Of a stretch of 64,000 nt of DNA, positions 15,084 through 24,295 are shown one piece after another (the first letter of the stretch is position 1; each line of letters begins with the position of its first letter). A program made the translations under genes and the position numbers. The DNA lies in contig NZ_JANLCN010000010.1 of assembly GCF_024979255.1 (NCBI RefSeq), positions 62,001 to 126,000 on the forward strand. Reading direction: 5' to 3'. This DNA is from Herbiconiux moechotypicola. Its GTDB lineage: Bacteria > Actinomycetota > Actinomycetes > Actinomycetales > Microbacteriaceae. The notes beneath the pieces are model-generated. The model was given only the letters and a program-made list of their open reading frames with translations, made no database searches and had not been told where the DNA came from.

Positions 15084-16703
15084 ATGGTGCAGGAGACGCT
15101 CTTCGTCGGGCATGTCATCACCGTGGATGCCGCGATGCCGCGTGCCGAGGCGTTGCTCGTGCGAGGGGATCAGATCGTCGCCGTCGGTCTGGAGGCTGAC
15201 GTGCGGGCGAGTGCCACCGCCACGGGCGCCGGGCTCGAGGTGGTGCAGCTCGGCGAGCGGGTGCTGCTGCCTGGGTTCGTGGAGGCGCACGGGCATCCTA
15301 GCGACAGCACCGTGATGCTCAGCCGCTCCATGGTCGACATCCGCCCGGTGACGCTCGCGACGGCCGACGAGGTGTGGGCGGCGATCCGCGCCGGCGTGGC
15401 CGAGCGGCCGGCGGGCGCGTACTTCAACGGGTGGGACGGACTGCTGCAGAAGGGCCTGGTCGACCCGACCATCCAGCAGCTCGACGAGGTCGGCGGCGCG
15501 ACGCCGATCGTCATCCTGCACAACTCCGGCCACGTGGCGTACTTCAATACCGCCGCGGCAGCGGCCGCCGGGGTCACCGCCGCCACCGCCGACCCGCCCG
15601 GCGCACGATGGGGGCGGGATGCGCGGGGCGAGCTCGACGGCAAGGGGTACGAGACCGGGGCCGTGTTCCGCATCCTCGGCCCTGCACTCGGCGAGGCTGC
15701 GGGGGCACTCCCCGAACTCCTGGGCACCTACCTGGCCACGCTCAACCGCGTGGGCATCACGACCGTCGCCGACATGAGCTGGGATCACCGCAAGCAGCCC
15801 GCGGTCGATGCCGCGCGCGCCGCCGGAGGGCTCACCGCACGGCTGCGGCTCTACGAGATGTCCGCGCCGGGCGCCTCGGCCTCGGTTCCCGTCGGCGAGG
15901 GCGACGCGCTGGTGCGGCAGGTGGGGGTGAAGACCTGGGCCGACGGGTCGCCGTGGGTCGGCAACATCTTGCTGTCGTTCCCCTACCTCGACACCGAGGC
16001 GACGCGGTCGATCGGGGTTCCGCCCGGGTCGCGCGGGTCGGCCAACTACGACCGCGCGCAGCTCGACGCGATCGTGGGGCAGTACTTTCCCGAGGGCTGG
16101 CAGCTGGCCTGTCACGTGCACGGCGACCGCGCCGTCGACCTGGTGCTCGACACCTGGGAGGCGATGCTGCGGCGGCACCCCCGCACCGACCACCGGCTGC
16201 GCATGGAGCATGTAGGCGCCATGACGCCCGCCCAGTTCGAGCGCGCCGCCCGCCTGGGTGTGACGGTCAGCCTGCTCGTCGACCACGTCTACTACTGGGG
16301 CGACGTGCTCGTCGACGACCTCTTCGGCGCCGAGCACGGTGGGCCGTGGGCGAACGCCCGGGCGGCCGTCGACGCCGGGCTGCGCATCTCGTTCCACAAC
16401 GATGGCACGGTGACGCCTGCCGAACCACTGCGCAACATGGCCGTGGCGATGAACCGCACCTCGCGCAGCGGGCACCGGCTGCCGGGCGCCGAGGGCGTGA
16501 CCTTCGACCAGGCCCTGCGCGCGCAGACCATCGATGCAGCCTGGCAGCTCTTCTCGGAGCACGAGGTGGGCAGCCTCGAGGTGGGCAAGCTCGCCGACCT
16601 CGTGGTGCTGGCCGCCGATCCCTCGGCGCTCGAGGGCGACGCGCTGGCCTCGCTCGAGGTGGTCGAGACCTGGCTCGGCGGGGAGCGCGTGCACCACGGC
16701 TGA
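15084..16703 (+). CDS. Amidohydrolase family protein, YtcJ/NfdA-like
   Basis: A 539-residue metal-dependent hydrolase of the amidohydrolase superfamily, YtcJ group. It has an N-terminal beta-sandwich (ADAMPRAEALLVRG-type start), metal-binding HGH in VEAHGHPSD, then the conserved later elements HVHGDRAVDLVLD, RMEHV and SFHNDGTVTPAEP. It probably hydrolyses an amide or cyclic imide; the substrate is unknown. The downstream MarR gene, 63 nt away on the same strand, may regulate it. Confidence 0.85.
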   Translation: MVQETLFVGHVITVDAAMPRAEALLVRGDQIVAVGLEADVRASATATGAGLEVVQLGERVLLPGFVEAHGHPSDSTVMLSRSMVDIRPVTLATADEVWAAIRAGVAERPAGAYFNGWDGLLQKGLVDPTIQQLDEVGGATPIVILHNSGHVAYFNTAAAAAAGVTAATADPPGARWGRDARGELDGKGYETGAVFRILGPALGEAAGALPELLGTYLATLNRVGITTVADMSWDHRKQPAVDAARAAGGLTARLRLYEMSAPGASASVPVGEGDALVRQVGVKTWADGSPWVGNILLSFPYLDTEATRSIGVPPGSRGSANYDRAQLDAIVGQYFPEGWQLACHVHGDRAVDLVLDTWEAMLRRHPRTDHRLRMEHVGAMTPAQFERAARLGVTVSLLVDHVYYWGDVLVDDLFGAEHGGPWANARAAVDAGLRISFHNDGTVTPAEPLRNMAVAMNRTSRSGHRLPGAEGVTFDQALRAQTIDAAWQLFSEHEVGSLEVGKLADLVVLAADPSALEGDALASLEVVETWLGGERVHHG

Positions 16704-16766
16704 CGATCACCCCCACGAGACGTGCGAGAATGTGTCAACTGTTCGGCACCGAGTTCAGGAGCGTTG

Positions 16767-17210
16767 ATGGCCCCCGATGTCTCTCCCGTCGCCGCCTGGG
16801 AGTCGCTCTTCCGCGCCCAGGTGACGGTCATGCGCCAGCTGACCACGGAGTTCCCCACCGGCATCGTGTCGCTCAACGAGTACGACGTCATGTTCAACCT
16901 GTTCATCCAGCCCCGCAAGGTGCTGCGCATCCGCGACCTCGGCGAGAAGGTGCTGCTCACCCAGCCCTCGATCAGCCGACTGGTCGATCGGCTGGTGGGA
17001 CGCGGCATCCTGGAGAAGAACGACGACCCGAGCGACGGTCGGGGCACGCTGGTGGGCCTCACCGAGCACGGCGTGCAGGTGTACCGGCAGGCGGCCGTGC
17101 TGCACGCGGAGTCGATCACGGCGCACATGAGCGGTCACCTCTCCCCCGACGAGCTCGCCGAGCTGGCACGCCTCTGCGACAAGCTGCGCCGGGGTGTCGC
17201 GGGCAAGTAG
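16767..17210 (+). CDS. MarR-family transcriptional regulator
   Basis: A 147-residue winged-helix regulator. The helix VLLTQPSISRLVDRLVGRG is the recognition region, followed by a wing with DPSDGRGTLVGLTEHG. CAGGAGCGTTG precedes ATG 16767 and fixes the start; an upstream in-frame start lacks a ribosome binding site. It is on the same strand as the amidohydrolase and the photolyase, so the set may be co-regulated. The ligand is unknown. Confidence 0.88.
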   Translation: MAPDVSPVAAWESLFRAQVTVMRQLTTEFPTGIVSLNEYDVMFNLFIQPRKVLRIRDLGEKVLLTQPSISRLVDRLVGRGILEKNDDPSDGRGTLVGLTEHGVQVYRQAAVLHAESITAHMSGHLSPDELAELARLCDKLRRGVAGK

Positions 17211-17267
17211 GCGGCCACTCACGGCCCAGGCGGCGCGGCGCGGCGCCGGACGGGGTTGACTGGGAGC

Positions 17268-18641
17268 ATGACCGGTTCCACCACCCTCGTCTGGTTTCGC
17301 GACGACCTGCGCGTGCGCGACAATCCCGCTCTCACGGCGGCGGCGAAGCGAGACGCACCGATCGTGTGCCTGTACGTGCTCGATGACGAGAGCGCCGGTG
17401 TACGCCCGCTCGGTGGCGCCTCCCGCTGGTGGCTGCACGGCAGCCTCGAGGCGCTCGCGGGCGAGCTCGAGGAGCTGGGCCTGACGCTCACGCTCCGCCG
17501 CGGCCCGGCGGCCGAGGTGGTGCCCGCCGTCGTGTCGGAGACCTCGGCCGACGCCGCGTTCTGGAACCGCCGCTACGGCGATGCTGAGCGCGCGATCGAC
17601 ACCGAGCTGAAGAGCGGGCTCAGGGCCGACGGCATCGAGGTGCAGAGCTTCCAGGCCTCGGTTCTCGTCGAGCCGTGGACGATCCAGACCGGCCAGGGCG
17701 GCTGGTACAAGGTCTTCACCCCGTTCTACAAGGCGGTGCTCGCCGGGCCGCCACCGCGGCAACCGCTGCCCGCGCCGGCGGCACCCGACGGCGGCTTCCA
17801 CCACCGCCGCCTCGACGGCGACGACCTCGCCGACTGGGCACTCCTCCCCACGAGACCCGACTGGGCAGAGGGCCTCCGCGACCGCTGGCGGCCCGGCTCG
17901 GCAGGTGCCCGCCATCGCCTCTCGTCATTCCTCCGCGCCGGCATCGGCGCCTACCCCGACGAGCACGACCTGCCCGCCGAGGACGGCACCTCGAGCCTGT
18001 CGCCGCACCTGCGCTTCGGCGACGTCAGCCCCTTCGAGGTGTGGCACGCCACCGACCGCCACAGGGCCGGCGCGCCCGCCGACGCCGCCGGGGCGTCGGC
18101 CTTTCTGCGCCAGATCGTGTGGCGCGAGTTCGCCTACCATCTGCTGTACCACCTGCCCTCCCTCGGCACGGAGAACATGCGCGAGGAGTTCGACGCCTTC
18201 CCGTGGGTGAAGCCGAGCGCCCCGGATCTCGAGGCCTGGCAGCAGGGTCGCACGGGCATCCCGCTCGTCGACGCCGGAATGCGCGAACTGTGGAGAACCG
18301 GAGTCATGCACAACCGGGTGCGCATGGTGGTCGCGTCGTTCCTGGTGAAGAACCTGCGCGTCGACTGGCGCGTGGGCGAGGCCTGGTTCTGGGACACGCT
18401 GGTCGACGCCGACGCGGCCAGCAACGCCCTCAACTGGCAGTGGGTGGCGGGATCGGGGCCGGATGCCGCGCCCTACTTCCGCGTGTTCAACCCCGAGCTG
18501 CAGGCCGAGAAGTTCGACCCGCACGGCGAGTATGTGAAGCGCTGGGTGCCCGAGTTCGGCACCGCCGACTACCCGGAGCCGATGGTCGACCTCAAGGAGT
18601 CGCGCCGGGCCGCGCTCGACGCCTACGCCAGCATCCGCTGA
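17268..18641 (+). CDS. phr: Deoxyribodipyrimidine photolyase (cryptochrome/photolyase family)
   Basis: A 457-residue FAD-dependent enzyme that repairs UV-induced pyrimidine dimers with light energy. The N-terminal antenna domain starts TLVWFRDDLRVRDNPAL. The C-terminal FAD-binding domain has GIPLVDAGMRELWRTGVMHN and ALNWQWVAGSGPDAAPYF, including the tryptophans of the electron-transfer and substrate sites. A TTG at 17256 is an alternative start four codons upstream. It ends 4 nt from the end of the convergent reductase gene. Confidence 0.93.
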   Translation: MTGSTTLVWFRDDLRVRDNPALTAAAKRDAPIVCLYVLDDESAGVRPLGGASRWWLHGSLEALAGELEELGLTLTLRRGPAAEVVPAVVSETSADAAFWNRRYGDAERAIDTELKSGLRADGIEVQSFQASVLVEPWTIQTGQGGWYKVFTPFYKAVLAGPPPRQPLPAPAAPDGGFHHRRLDGDDLADWALLPTRPDWAEGLRDRWRPGSAGARHRLSSFLRAGIGAYPDEHDLPAEDGTSSLSPHLRFGDVSPFEVWHATDRHRAGAPADAAGASAFLRQIVWREFAYHLLYHLPSLGTENMREEFDAFPWVKPSAPDLEAWQQGRTGIPLVDAGMRELWRTGVMHNRVRMVVASFLVKNLRVDWRVGEAWFWDTLVDADAASNALNWQWVAGSGPDAAPYFRVFNPELQAEKFDPHGEYVKRWVPEFGTADYPEPMVDLKESRRAALDAYASIR

Positions 18642-18645
18642 CCGA

Positions 18646-20160
18646 TCAGTACCCCGAGAACTGGTCGGTGCGGATGCGGTGGGCGCCCGCCCGCCGCAGC
18701 TCGGTGGAGAGATGGTCGACGAACCCGGGAGGGCCGGACACGTAGGCGTGCCGCGACGCGACGTCGCCCACCGACGACCGCAGCAGCTCGGCCGTGACGC
18801 GGCCGGCGCCCAGGTGCTCCCACCCGGTCGGCATCGACGGCGGCGCAACGGGCGAAGCGACGAGCACCCGGATGCCCGCGGCGGCGAGCTCGGGCGCATA
18901 GGCCAGCTCGGCCGGATCGGACACCGCGTACACCAGCACCACGTCGACGGGCCGGGCACCACCCGCGGCACGCTCGGCGAGCTGCGACACGAACGGTGTG
19001 ATGCCGATTCCCCCCGCCACGAGCAGCACCGGCGTGGAGGCGTCGGCGGGCAGCAGGAAGTCGCCGCCCACCCAGGTGGCCCGCACGGTGGATCCGGGTT
19101 CGAGGTCACGGAGAGCGCGCTTGAACGAGCTGCCGGGCTGCGGCAGCTTGAGCCCCACGCTCACGAGCTCGGAAGCCGAGGAGGGGCCGGAGGCGATGCT
19201 GAACACCCTCCGTGTGCCGCGTGCGTCGGCCTTGGCGTGCGGAAGCGTCAGCTCGACGTACTGGCCGGCCCGGAAGCGCAGCGGCGCCGCCGGAGCGAAG
19301 TCGAACGCGGCCGAGGTGGGCGTGAGCTCCCGCGACCCGAGGAACCGCAGTCGCACCGCCCGCCGCTGGCCGAACGCGAACGCGACGGCATTGCCGATGA
19401 CGAGCGCGATCTCGGGCGAGGAGTAGACGGGCCCGATCTGGAACGGGATGGAGAAGAGCACGGCCACGAGCCCGGCCACTCCCAGCTGCTGCCACCGCCG
19501 GGGCGGCAGGGTGAGCGGCTCGCTCAGCATGAACCCCGCGAGGAAGACGACGGGGAACGAGCCGAGTGCCAGCCACAGCGCGTCGGGCACGGTGGTGCCG
19601 AGCAGCACCATGCGCACCGTGTTGATGACGGTGGCCAGCACGATGAAGGTGAGTCCGAGGGAGAGCTTGCGGGTGCGGTAGAGCACCAGCAGGGCGCCCA
19701 CCGCCACGAACGGCAGCAGCACGGGCGTGGCCACCCACCAACCGGAGGGGTGGAGCGCCGTGACCGACATGACGACCGCGGCGGCGGCGACCGGGTTGAA
19801 CAGGTGCCGCCCGCGCCAGGCGAGCACGAACTTCGACGCCGAGGCCACGAGCCCGGTGAGCGCGAGCAGCAGCAGCCCCGTGAGCTCACCCGTCGGCAGG
19901 AAGACGAAGAAGATGAGCTGCGCCGTGATGGTGGCCGACTGCAGCTGCGCCCGGGTGCGGAACAGCCGGGCGATCAACCAGCTCGAGGCGACGGTCGACA
20001 CCAGCGCCACCACCAGGGTGAGCAGCAGCTGCAGCGGGGTGTAGAACAGCTGCCCGAAGGCGCTCGCCACGAACGACACCACGATGAGGGCGCCGAGCAC
20101 CATCACCACGAGGTTGTACATGGTCACCCGGCCGAGCAGGGTGTCGAGTCGTGCTTTCAT
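18646..20160 (-). CDS. Fused membrane NqrB/RnfD-like and FAD/NAD(P)H oxidoreductase
   Basis: A 504-residue two-part protein. Residues about 1-270 are about ten membrane spans with RnfD/NqrB landmarks (RGRHLFNPVAAAAVVM and GFMLSEPLTLPP). Residues about 275-504 form a ferredoxin-NADP reductase module: FRAGQYVELTLPH for FAD, VLLVAGGIGITPFVSQL for nucleotide, and a C-terminal aromatic residue (QFSGY). It should move electrons from cytosolic NAD(P)H across the membrane. Its ATG overlaps the apbE stop by 4 nt. With ApbE and the FMN-binding lipoprotein it makes a compact flavin-based trans-membrane electron chain. Confidence 0.85.
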   Translation of the reverse strand: MKARLDTLLGRVTMYNLVVMVLGALIVVSFVASAFGQLFYTPLQLLLTLVVALVSTVASSWLIARLFRTRAQLQSATITAQLIFFVFLPTGELTGLLLLALTGLVASASKFVLAWRGRHLFNPVAAAAVVMSVTALHPSGWWVATPVLLPFVAVGALLVLYRTRKLSLGLTFIVLATVINTVRMVLLGTTVPDALWLALGSFPVVFLAGFMLSEPLTLPPRRWQQLGVAGLVAVLFSIPFQIGPVYSSPEIALVIGNAVAFAFGQRRAVRLRFLGSRELTPTSAAFDFAPAAPLRFRAGQYVELTLPHAKADARGTRRVFSIASGPSSASELVSVGLKLPQPGSSFKRALRDLEPGSTVRATWVGGDFLLPADASTPVLLVAGGIGITPFVSQLAERAAGGARPVDVVLVYAVSDPAELAYAPELAAAGIRVLVASPVAPPSMPTGWEHLGAGRVTAELLRSSVGDVASRHAYVSGPPGFVDHLSTELRRAGAHRIRTDQFSGY

Positions 20161-21068
20161 GTGAAGAGTTCTCCGGGGAAGTCTCGTGAGCGCTCGGCGC
20201 GCCCGTCGGCGTACATGCGGACGTAGCTGAAGTGGAAGGTCTTCGCCAGCTCGTGCGCGCCGGTGAAGAAGAGCGCGGTGGCCAGGCCGTCGGCGAGGGC
20301 GGTGTCGGCCGCGATCACCCAGGTGGCGATCACCTCGCGCGCGGGGCTGCCGGTGCGCGCGTCGAGGATGTGGTGGAGCCCGTCGCCCCACACGCGGCGG
20401 TTGCTCGCCGAGGCGCAGAGCGAGGCGTTCTGCAGGGTCGCGACGCCGATCGCCTTGCCGGGCTGCAACGGATGCTCGAGGCCGATCCGGATGGGCGTCG
20501 CGCCGCGATGACGGATGTCGCCGCTCCCGTCGACCACCACCTCGTCGACGCCGTGCCCGGCGAGCAGCTCGGTGACGAGGTCGACGAGGTAGCCCTTGCC
20601 CGCGGCACCGACGTCGATCACGACGGGCCGTTCGGTGGTGACGGTTCCGCCCTTCCGAACGACGTCACCGGTCCAGTGGGCACGACCACGCGCATCCGCC
20701 GCCGCCCGCCGCTCGGCCGAGGCCGGGGCGAGCGAGTAGGAGGCGTCGTAGCCGAGCAGCTCGAGCTCGGCGCCCACGAGGGGGTCGACGGCGCCGTGGG
20801 TGGCGGCGACCAGGCGGTCGTAGAGCTCGAACAGCGGTGGGGCGTCGTCGGGGAAGGAGACGGTACCCGCCCCTCCCGCCAGCCGGGCCACCAGCGAATC
20901 GGGGCGGAACCGCGAGTAGGCCTCGTCGAAGCGGTCGATGCGCGCGAGCACCTCGTCGCGCACCGTCGGCGAGAGGGGGGCACCCGCCGGGGTCTCGATC
21001 TGCCAGCGGGTTCCGATCGCCTCGAAGTCGAAGCGCTCCGGAGCCGGCTCGGCGGCCTGTGCGCTCAC
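20157..21068 (-). CDS. apbE: FAD:protein FMN transferase (ApbE)
   Basis: A 303-residue extracytosolic-type flavin transferase that moves FMN from FAD onto a Thr/Ser of target proteins. Conserved features are FEAIGTRWQIE near the N-terminus, a central VIDVGAAGKGYLVDLV (substrate and Mg binding) and DGSGDIRHRG, and the C-terminal HHILDARTGSPA followed by ALADGLATALFFTG. No signal peptide or lipobox is obvious, which is unusual if it acts outside the cell, although some ApbE proteins are cytosolic. Its target is presumably the FMN-binding lipoprotein encoded 19 nt upstream. Confidence 0.93.
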   Translation of the reverse strand: MSAQAAEPAPERFDFEAIGTRWQIETPAGAPLSPTVRDEVLARIDRFDEAYSRFRPDSLVARLAGGAGTVSFPDDAPPLFELYDRLVAATHGAVDPLVGAELELLGYDASYSLAPASAERRAAADARGRAHWTGDVVRKGGTVTTERPVVIDVGAAGKGYLVDLVTELLAGHGVDEVVVDGSGDIRHRGATPIRIGLEHPLQPGKAIGVATLQNASLCASASNRRVWGDGLHHILDARTGSPAREVIATWVIAADTALADGLATALFFTGAHELAKTFHFSYVRMYADGRAERSRDFPGELFT

Positions 21069-21087
21069 GAGCGACGCCGGTCCCCGG

Positions 21088-21609
21088 TCACGACGCCTCC
21101 GCCTTGATGGCCTCGACGGCCTCGTTGAAGCCGCCGCTGGTGAGGCTGGAGCCCGCGACCCGCGAGACCGAGATCTCGTCGATGTCCTCGCCCACCACGA
21201 CGGCGGCGATCCCGTCGGCGAACTGGGTCTGGTAGTTGACGGAGTTGGGGTTGGTGGCCTCGGGGGTAACCGTCACGGCGGTGATGATGTCGCTCTCGAG
21301 GGTGATCGAGACGTCGATCTCCTCCTGGCCGTTGGGGGAGGTGTAGCTGCCGGTGGCCTCGTAGGTGCCATCGGTGTACGTGCTCGCCGAGGAGTCGGAA
21401 GAGGACGAGTCGGTCGAGGACGAGTCGGTGGTCGAGGAGTCGGTGGTCGAGGAGTCCGACGAAGACGAGGAGGAGGACCCGCTCGAGCTCGTCGGCACCG
21501 TCTCGGCCTCGGCCGATCCGGCGGTGTCGGTGGCGCAGCCGGCCAGGGCGACCGAGATCGAGAGGCCGGTCATGGCGGCCAGGGTGATCTGCTTCTGTCG
21601 GAGGTTCAT
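21088..21609 (-). CDS. FMN-binding domain lipoprotein with Ser/Asp/Thr-rich linker
   Basis: A 173-residue exported lipoprotein: signal and lipobox (SISVALAGC, Cys about 25), then a low-complexity Ser/Thr/Asp linker (about 40-75) made of DSSTTDSS-like units, then an FMN_bind domain (YTDGTYEATGSYTSPNG ... VNYQTQFADGI ... SLTSGGFNEAVEAIK). The usual flavinylation motif SGATxTS is replaced by AGSSLTS, so the acceptor would be a Ser rather than Thr. The gene is first in the operon with apbE and the membrane reductase; the protein should be the outer carrier of the chain. Confidence 0.85.
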   Translation of the reverse strand: MNLRQKQITLAAMTGLSISVALAGCATDTAGSAEAETVPTSSSGSSSSSSSDSSTTDSSTTDSSSTDSSSSDSSASTYTDGTYEATGSYTSPNGQEEIDVSITLESDIITAVTVTPEATNPNSVNYQTQFADGIAAVVVGEDIDEISVSRVAGSSLTSGGFNEAVEAIKAEAS

Positions 21610-21769
21610 CTGCTGTCCTGTCGTCGTGTCGAACGGTGGTGGGGTCGGTTCTGCGACGGTAACGAGCCACTCTGGCAGGTCGCTATGAGCACTCGATGCA
21701 CGGTCTATGCGTCGCATCCGGGGCAGCGCCGGCCTCATCCAGGGTCAACGGAACCGGCCCGCGAAACGT

Positions 21770-22450
21770 TCAGAGGTCGTTCTGCCGGCCGCGCTGGCGG
21801 CGCAGCCGGCGCAGGGTGCTGATGGTGCGCTGCTCGGGCAGGCTCCACCCGAACCGCACCGCGAGCAGCCGGATGAGGGTGGTCACGATCACGCAGCCCA
21901 CCCCGGCCACGGTGATGTCCGACCCGGACGAGATCGCCGCCACGAGGAACACCGCTCCGGCACCGGCCGCGACCGCGTAGAGCGACCCCACGTGCATCAC
22001 GCCGATCGGCAGCCCCAGCAGGATGTCGCGCAGCATGCCGCCCCCGACCGCCGCCACGATCCCCACGAAGACGGCGGGCACGACGGGCAGACCGAGCGAG
22101 AGCGCCTTGCTCGTGCCGATGGCGCAGAACAGCCCGAGGCTCACCGCGTCGAGGATGGTGATGGCCACGTTCAGCCGTGAGAAGAGCCGTTCGAGCAGCA
22201 TGCCGAGCAGGGCCGCCACGATCGCGACCGGGATGTACCAGTTGGTCTCGAGCGCGGCCGGAACCTGGTTGAGCAGCAGGTCGCGGATGATTCCGCCACC
22301 GAACCCGGCGGCCATGCCGATGAGACCGACCCCCAGGAGGTCGAGCCTGCGGTCTTTGAACTGCGCCGCGAACATGGCGCCCTGCACACTGCCGAGACCG
22401 GTGGCCGCGAGGTCGAGCCAGAACGGCGTGACGAAGGTTTCGGCGACCAT
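21770..22450 (-). CDS. Trimeric intracellular cation (TRIC/UPF0126) channel family protein
   Basis: A 226-residue membrane protein of two homologous three-helix repeats plus a seventh helix. Each repeat carries the family's glycine-rich kink: GAAGFGGGIIRDLLL-like in the first half and AAVGGGMLRDILLG in the second. Bacterial TRIC channels conduct K+ or other monovalent cations (family knowledge); some family members are annotated as glycine transporters, which is worth noting next to the glycine-riboswitch gene. The start ATG 22450 has a TATGAC box 6 nt upstream; an in-frame TTG at 22456 is the alternative. Confidence 0.85.
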   Translation of the reverse strand: MVAETFVTPFWLDLAATGLGSVQGAMFAAQFKDRRLDLLGVGLIGMAAGFGGGIIRDLLLNQVPAALETNWYIPVAIVAALLGMLLERLFSRLNVAITILDAVSLGLFCAIGTSKALSLGLPVVPAVFVGIVAAVGGGMLRDILLGLPIGVMHVGSLYAVAAGAGAVFLVAAISSGSDITVAGVGCVIVTTLIRLLAVRFGWSLPEQRTISTLRRLRRQRGRQNDL

Positions 22451-22517
22451 GGTCAAGTCATACCACGAGGGTCCGGTGGGCCCGGTCAGCTGTCTTCCCC
22501 CGCCCGGCCGCGCGGGT

Positions 22518-22523
22518 TAGGCT
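22518..22523 (+). promoter_or_regulatory. -10 box of the glycine riboswitch-sdaA transcript
   Basis: TAGGCT lies about 37 nt before the riboswitch core. Initiation near 22530 would give a leader of about 245 nt before the sdaA GTG. Confidence 0.4.
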
Positions 22524-22554
22524 GGCCGCACAACCGAACACGCCACGGCCGACA

Positions 22555-22731
22555 GCCGACGCGGGAGAGCCGGATGCACGACCCGGCACCGAAGGAGCAA
22601 TCCTCCCCGACAACCTCTCAGGTACCCGTACCGCGCCGACAGGCCACTCTGGAAAGCAGCCGTTCGAGCGGCTCGCCGACGGGGAAAGCGCCTCGCGCGA
22701 AACTCTCAGGCACCCATGACAGAGGGGGAGC
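22555..22731 (+). ncRNA. Tandem glycine riboswitch (gcvT element)
   Basis: Two glycine-aptamer cores occur in series. The first has GCGGGAGAG, then CACCGAAGGAGCAA and CCTCTCAGGTACC. The second has CCACTCTGGAAAGC, then GCCGACGGGGAAAGC and ACTCTCAGGCACC, followed by ACAGAGGGGGAG. The repeated CTCTCAGG(T/C)ACC and the GCCGA(A/C)GG blocks are the hallmark of the class. It sits directly upstream of the L-serine ammonia-lyase gene, so glycine probably switches that gene on. The exact 5' boundary is approximate. Confidence 0.9.
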
Positions 22732-22773
22732 TCAGCAGGCGGTGCCGCGCGCCGCCGGAATCCGGAGCTCCTC

Positions 22774-24270
22774 GTGACCGTCAGCACCTTCGACCTCTTC
22801 CGCGTCGGCATCGGCCCGTCGAGCTCGCACACGGTCGGGCCCATGCGCGCGGCCCTCCGCTTCGCCGACGAGCTGCGGGCCGAGGGCCTGCTCGGGATGC
22901 ACGGGGCCGGCGCGGACGGTGCGGGTGGCACGGGTGACGCTCCGTCGCTCCAGGTCGAGCTCTTCGGCTCCCTGGCGGCGACCGGTCACGGCCACGGCAC
23001 CCTGCCCGCGGTGCTGCTCGGGCTCGACGGGTGGCGACCCGAACGACTGACCGTGGCCGAGAAGTCGGCCGCGCTCGAGCGCATCGAGCGTGAGGGCGGC
23101 GTGCGGCTGGGCCCGGAGCGGGCGGGAGACGCGGATGACTACAGCGGCGCCGACACGGATGCGCGGTGCGGAGACCCCACAGCGCGCGACCACGTCTTCG
23201 CACCCCTGCGTGCGCACGACATCGTGCTGCACCGCCGCGAGGTGCTGGCGCGCCATCCGAACGGTCTGCGCTTCACCGCCCGCACTCCCACCCGCGTGCT
23301 GGAGCGCGAGTACTTCTCGATCGGGGGCGGTTTCGTCGTCGGCGCCGAGGACGCGACCGCCCGGCCAGCCCACCCCGGCGATTCCGCTGCCGGGTTCGGG
23401 TCGGGCTCCGAGCTGCTCGCCCGCGCGGCCGAGGCAGGCTCGGTGAGCGCGGCCATGTTGCGGTTCGAAACCCGGGGCGGCGACGTCGACGACGCGGCCG
23501 TGCGGTCGCGCCTGCTGCACATCCGGAGCGTGATGGAGGAGTGTGCGCACGCCGGCATGAGCCGTGAGGGGGTGCTGCCCGGCGCTCTCGAGGTGCCCCG
23601 CCGCGCCCAGCGCTGGCACCGGGAGCTCGAGGCCGACGACCCCGGCCGCGATCCGGCGTTCGCCGAGGACTGGGTGAACCTCGTGGCCATCGCGGTGAAC
23701 GAGGAGAACGCCTCGGGCGGCCGCGTGGTGACCGCCCCCACCAACGGGGCGGCCGGCATCATCCCGGCCGTGCTGCACTACGCGCTGGAGTACACCCCAT
23801 CGGGCCGGCGCGATCGCGACGGCACCACGGTGCGGTTCCTGCTCGCGGCCGGCGCCGTGGGATCGCTGTTCAAGGAGCGGGCCTCCATCTCGGGCGCCGA
23901 GGTGGGCTGCCAGGGCGAGGTGGGGTCGGCCGCCTCGATGGCGGCGGCGGGCCTCGCCGAGGTGCTCGGCGGCACCCCGGCGCAGGTCGAGAACGCCGCC
24001 GAGATCGCGATGGAGCACAGTCTCGGCCTCACCTGCGACCCCATCGGCGGCCTCGTGCAGATCCCCTGCATCGAGCGCAACGCCATCTCAGCGGGCAAGG
24101 CCGTGAACGCCGCCCGCATGGCGTTGCGCGGTGACGGCAGCCACCGGGTGAGCCTCGACCAGGTGATCGAGACCATGCGGCAGACGGGGCTCGACATGCA
24201 CGCGAAGTACAAGGAGACGGCGCGCGGCGGCCTCGCCGTGAACGTGCCCGTGAGCGTGGTCGACTGCTGA
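22774..24270 (+). CDS. sdaA: L-serine ammonia-lyase (serine dehydratase), iron-sulfur type
   Basis: A 498-residue single-chain enzyme that converts L-serine to pyruvate and ammonia with an oxygen-sensitive 4Fe-4S cluster. The N-terminal beta domain has [20 protein letters not shown]. The catalytic domain has [17 protein letters not shown], and the cluster cysteines are in [19 protein letters not shown] and QIPCIERNA. The GTG start at 22774 follows GGAG. Control by a glycine riboswitch makes sense because excess glycine can be turned into serine and drained to pyruvate. Confidence 0.95.
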   Translation: MTVSTFDLFRVGIGPSSSHTVGPMRAALRFADELRAEGLLGMHGAGADGAGGTGDAPSLQVELFGSLAATGHGHGTLPAVLLGLDGWRPERLTVAEKSAALERIEREGGVRLGPERAGDADDYSGADTDARCGDPTARDHVFAPLRAHDIVLHRREVLARHPNGLRFTARTPTRVLEREYFSIGGGFVVGAEDATARPAHPGDSAAGFGSGSELLARAAEAGSVSAAMLRFETRGGDVDDAAVRSRLLHIRSVMEECAHAGMSREGVLPGALEVPRRAQRWHRELEADDPGRDPAFAEDWVNLVAIAVNEENASGGRVVTAPTNGAAGIIPAVLHYALEYTPSGRRDRDGTTVRFLLAAGAVGSLFKERASISGAEVGCQGEVGSAASMAAAGLAEVLGGTPAQVENAAEIAMEHSLGLTCDPIGGLVQIPCIERNAISAGKAVNAARMALRGDGSHRVSLDQVIETMRQTGLDMHAKYKETARGGLAVNVPVSVVDC

Positions 24271-24295
24271 GCGGCGCACCACGGCGCTGGGCGGT

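Noticed and set aside
14901-16697. Antisense frame of 598 codons opposite the amidohydrolase
   Set aside because: It is a shadow of a well-supported gene on the plus strand, with no recognisable motif.
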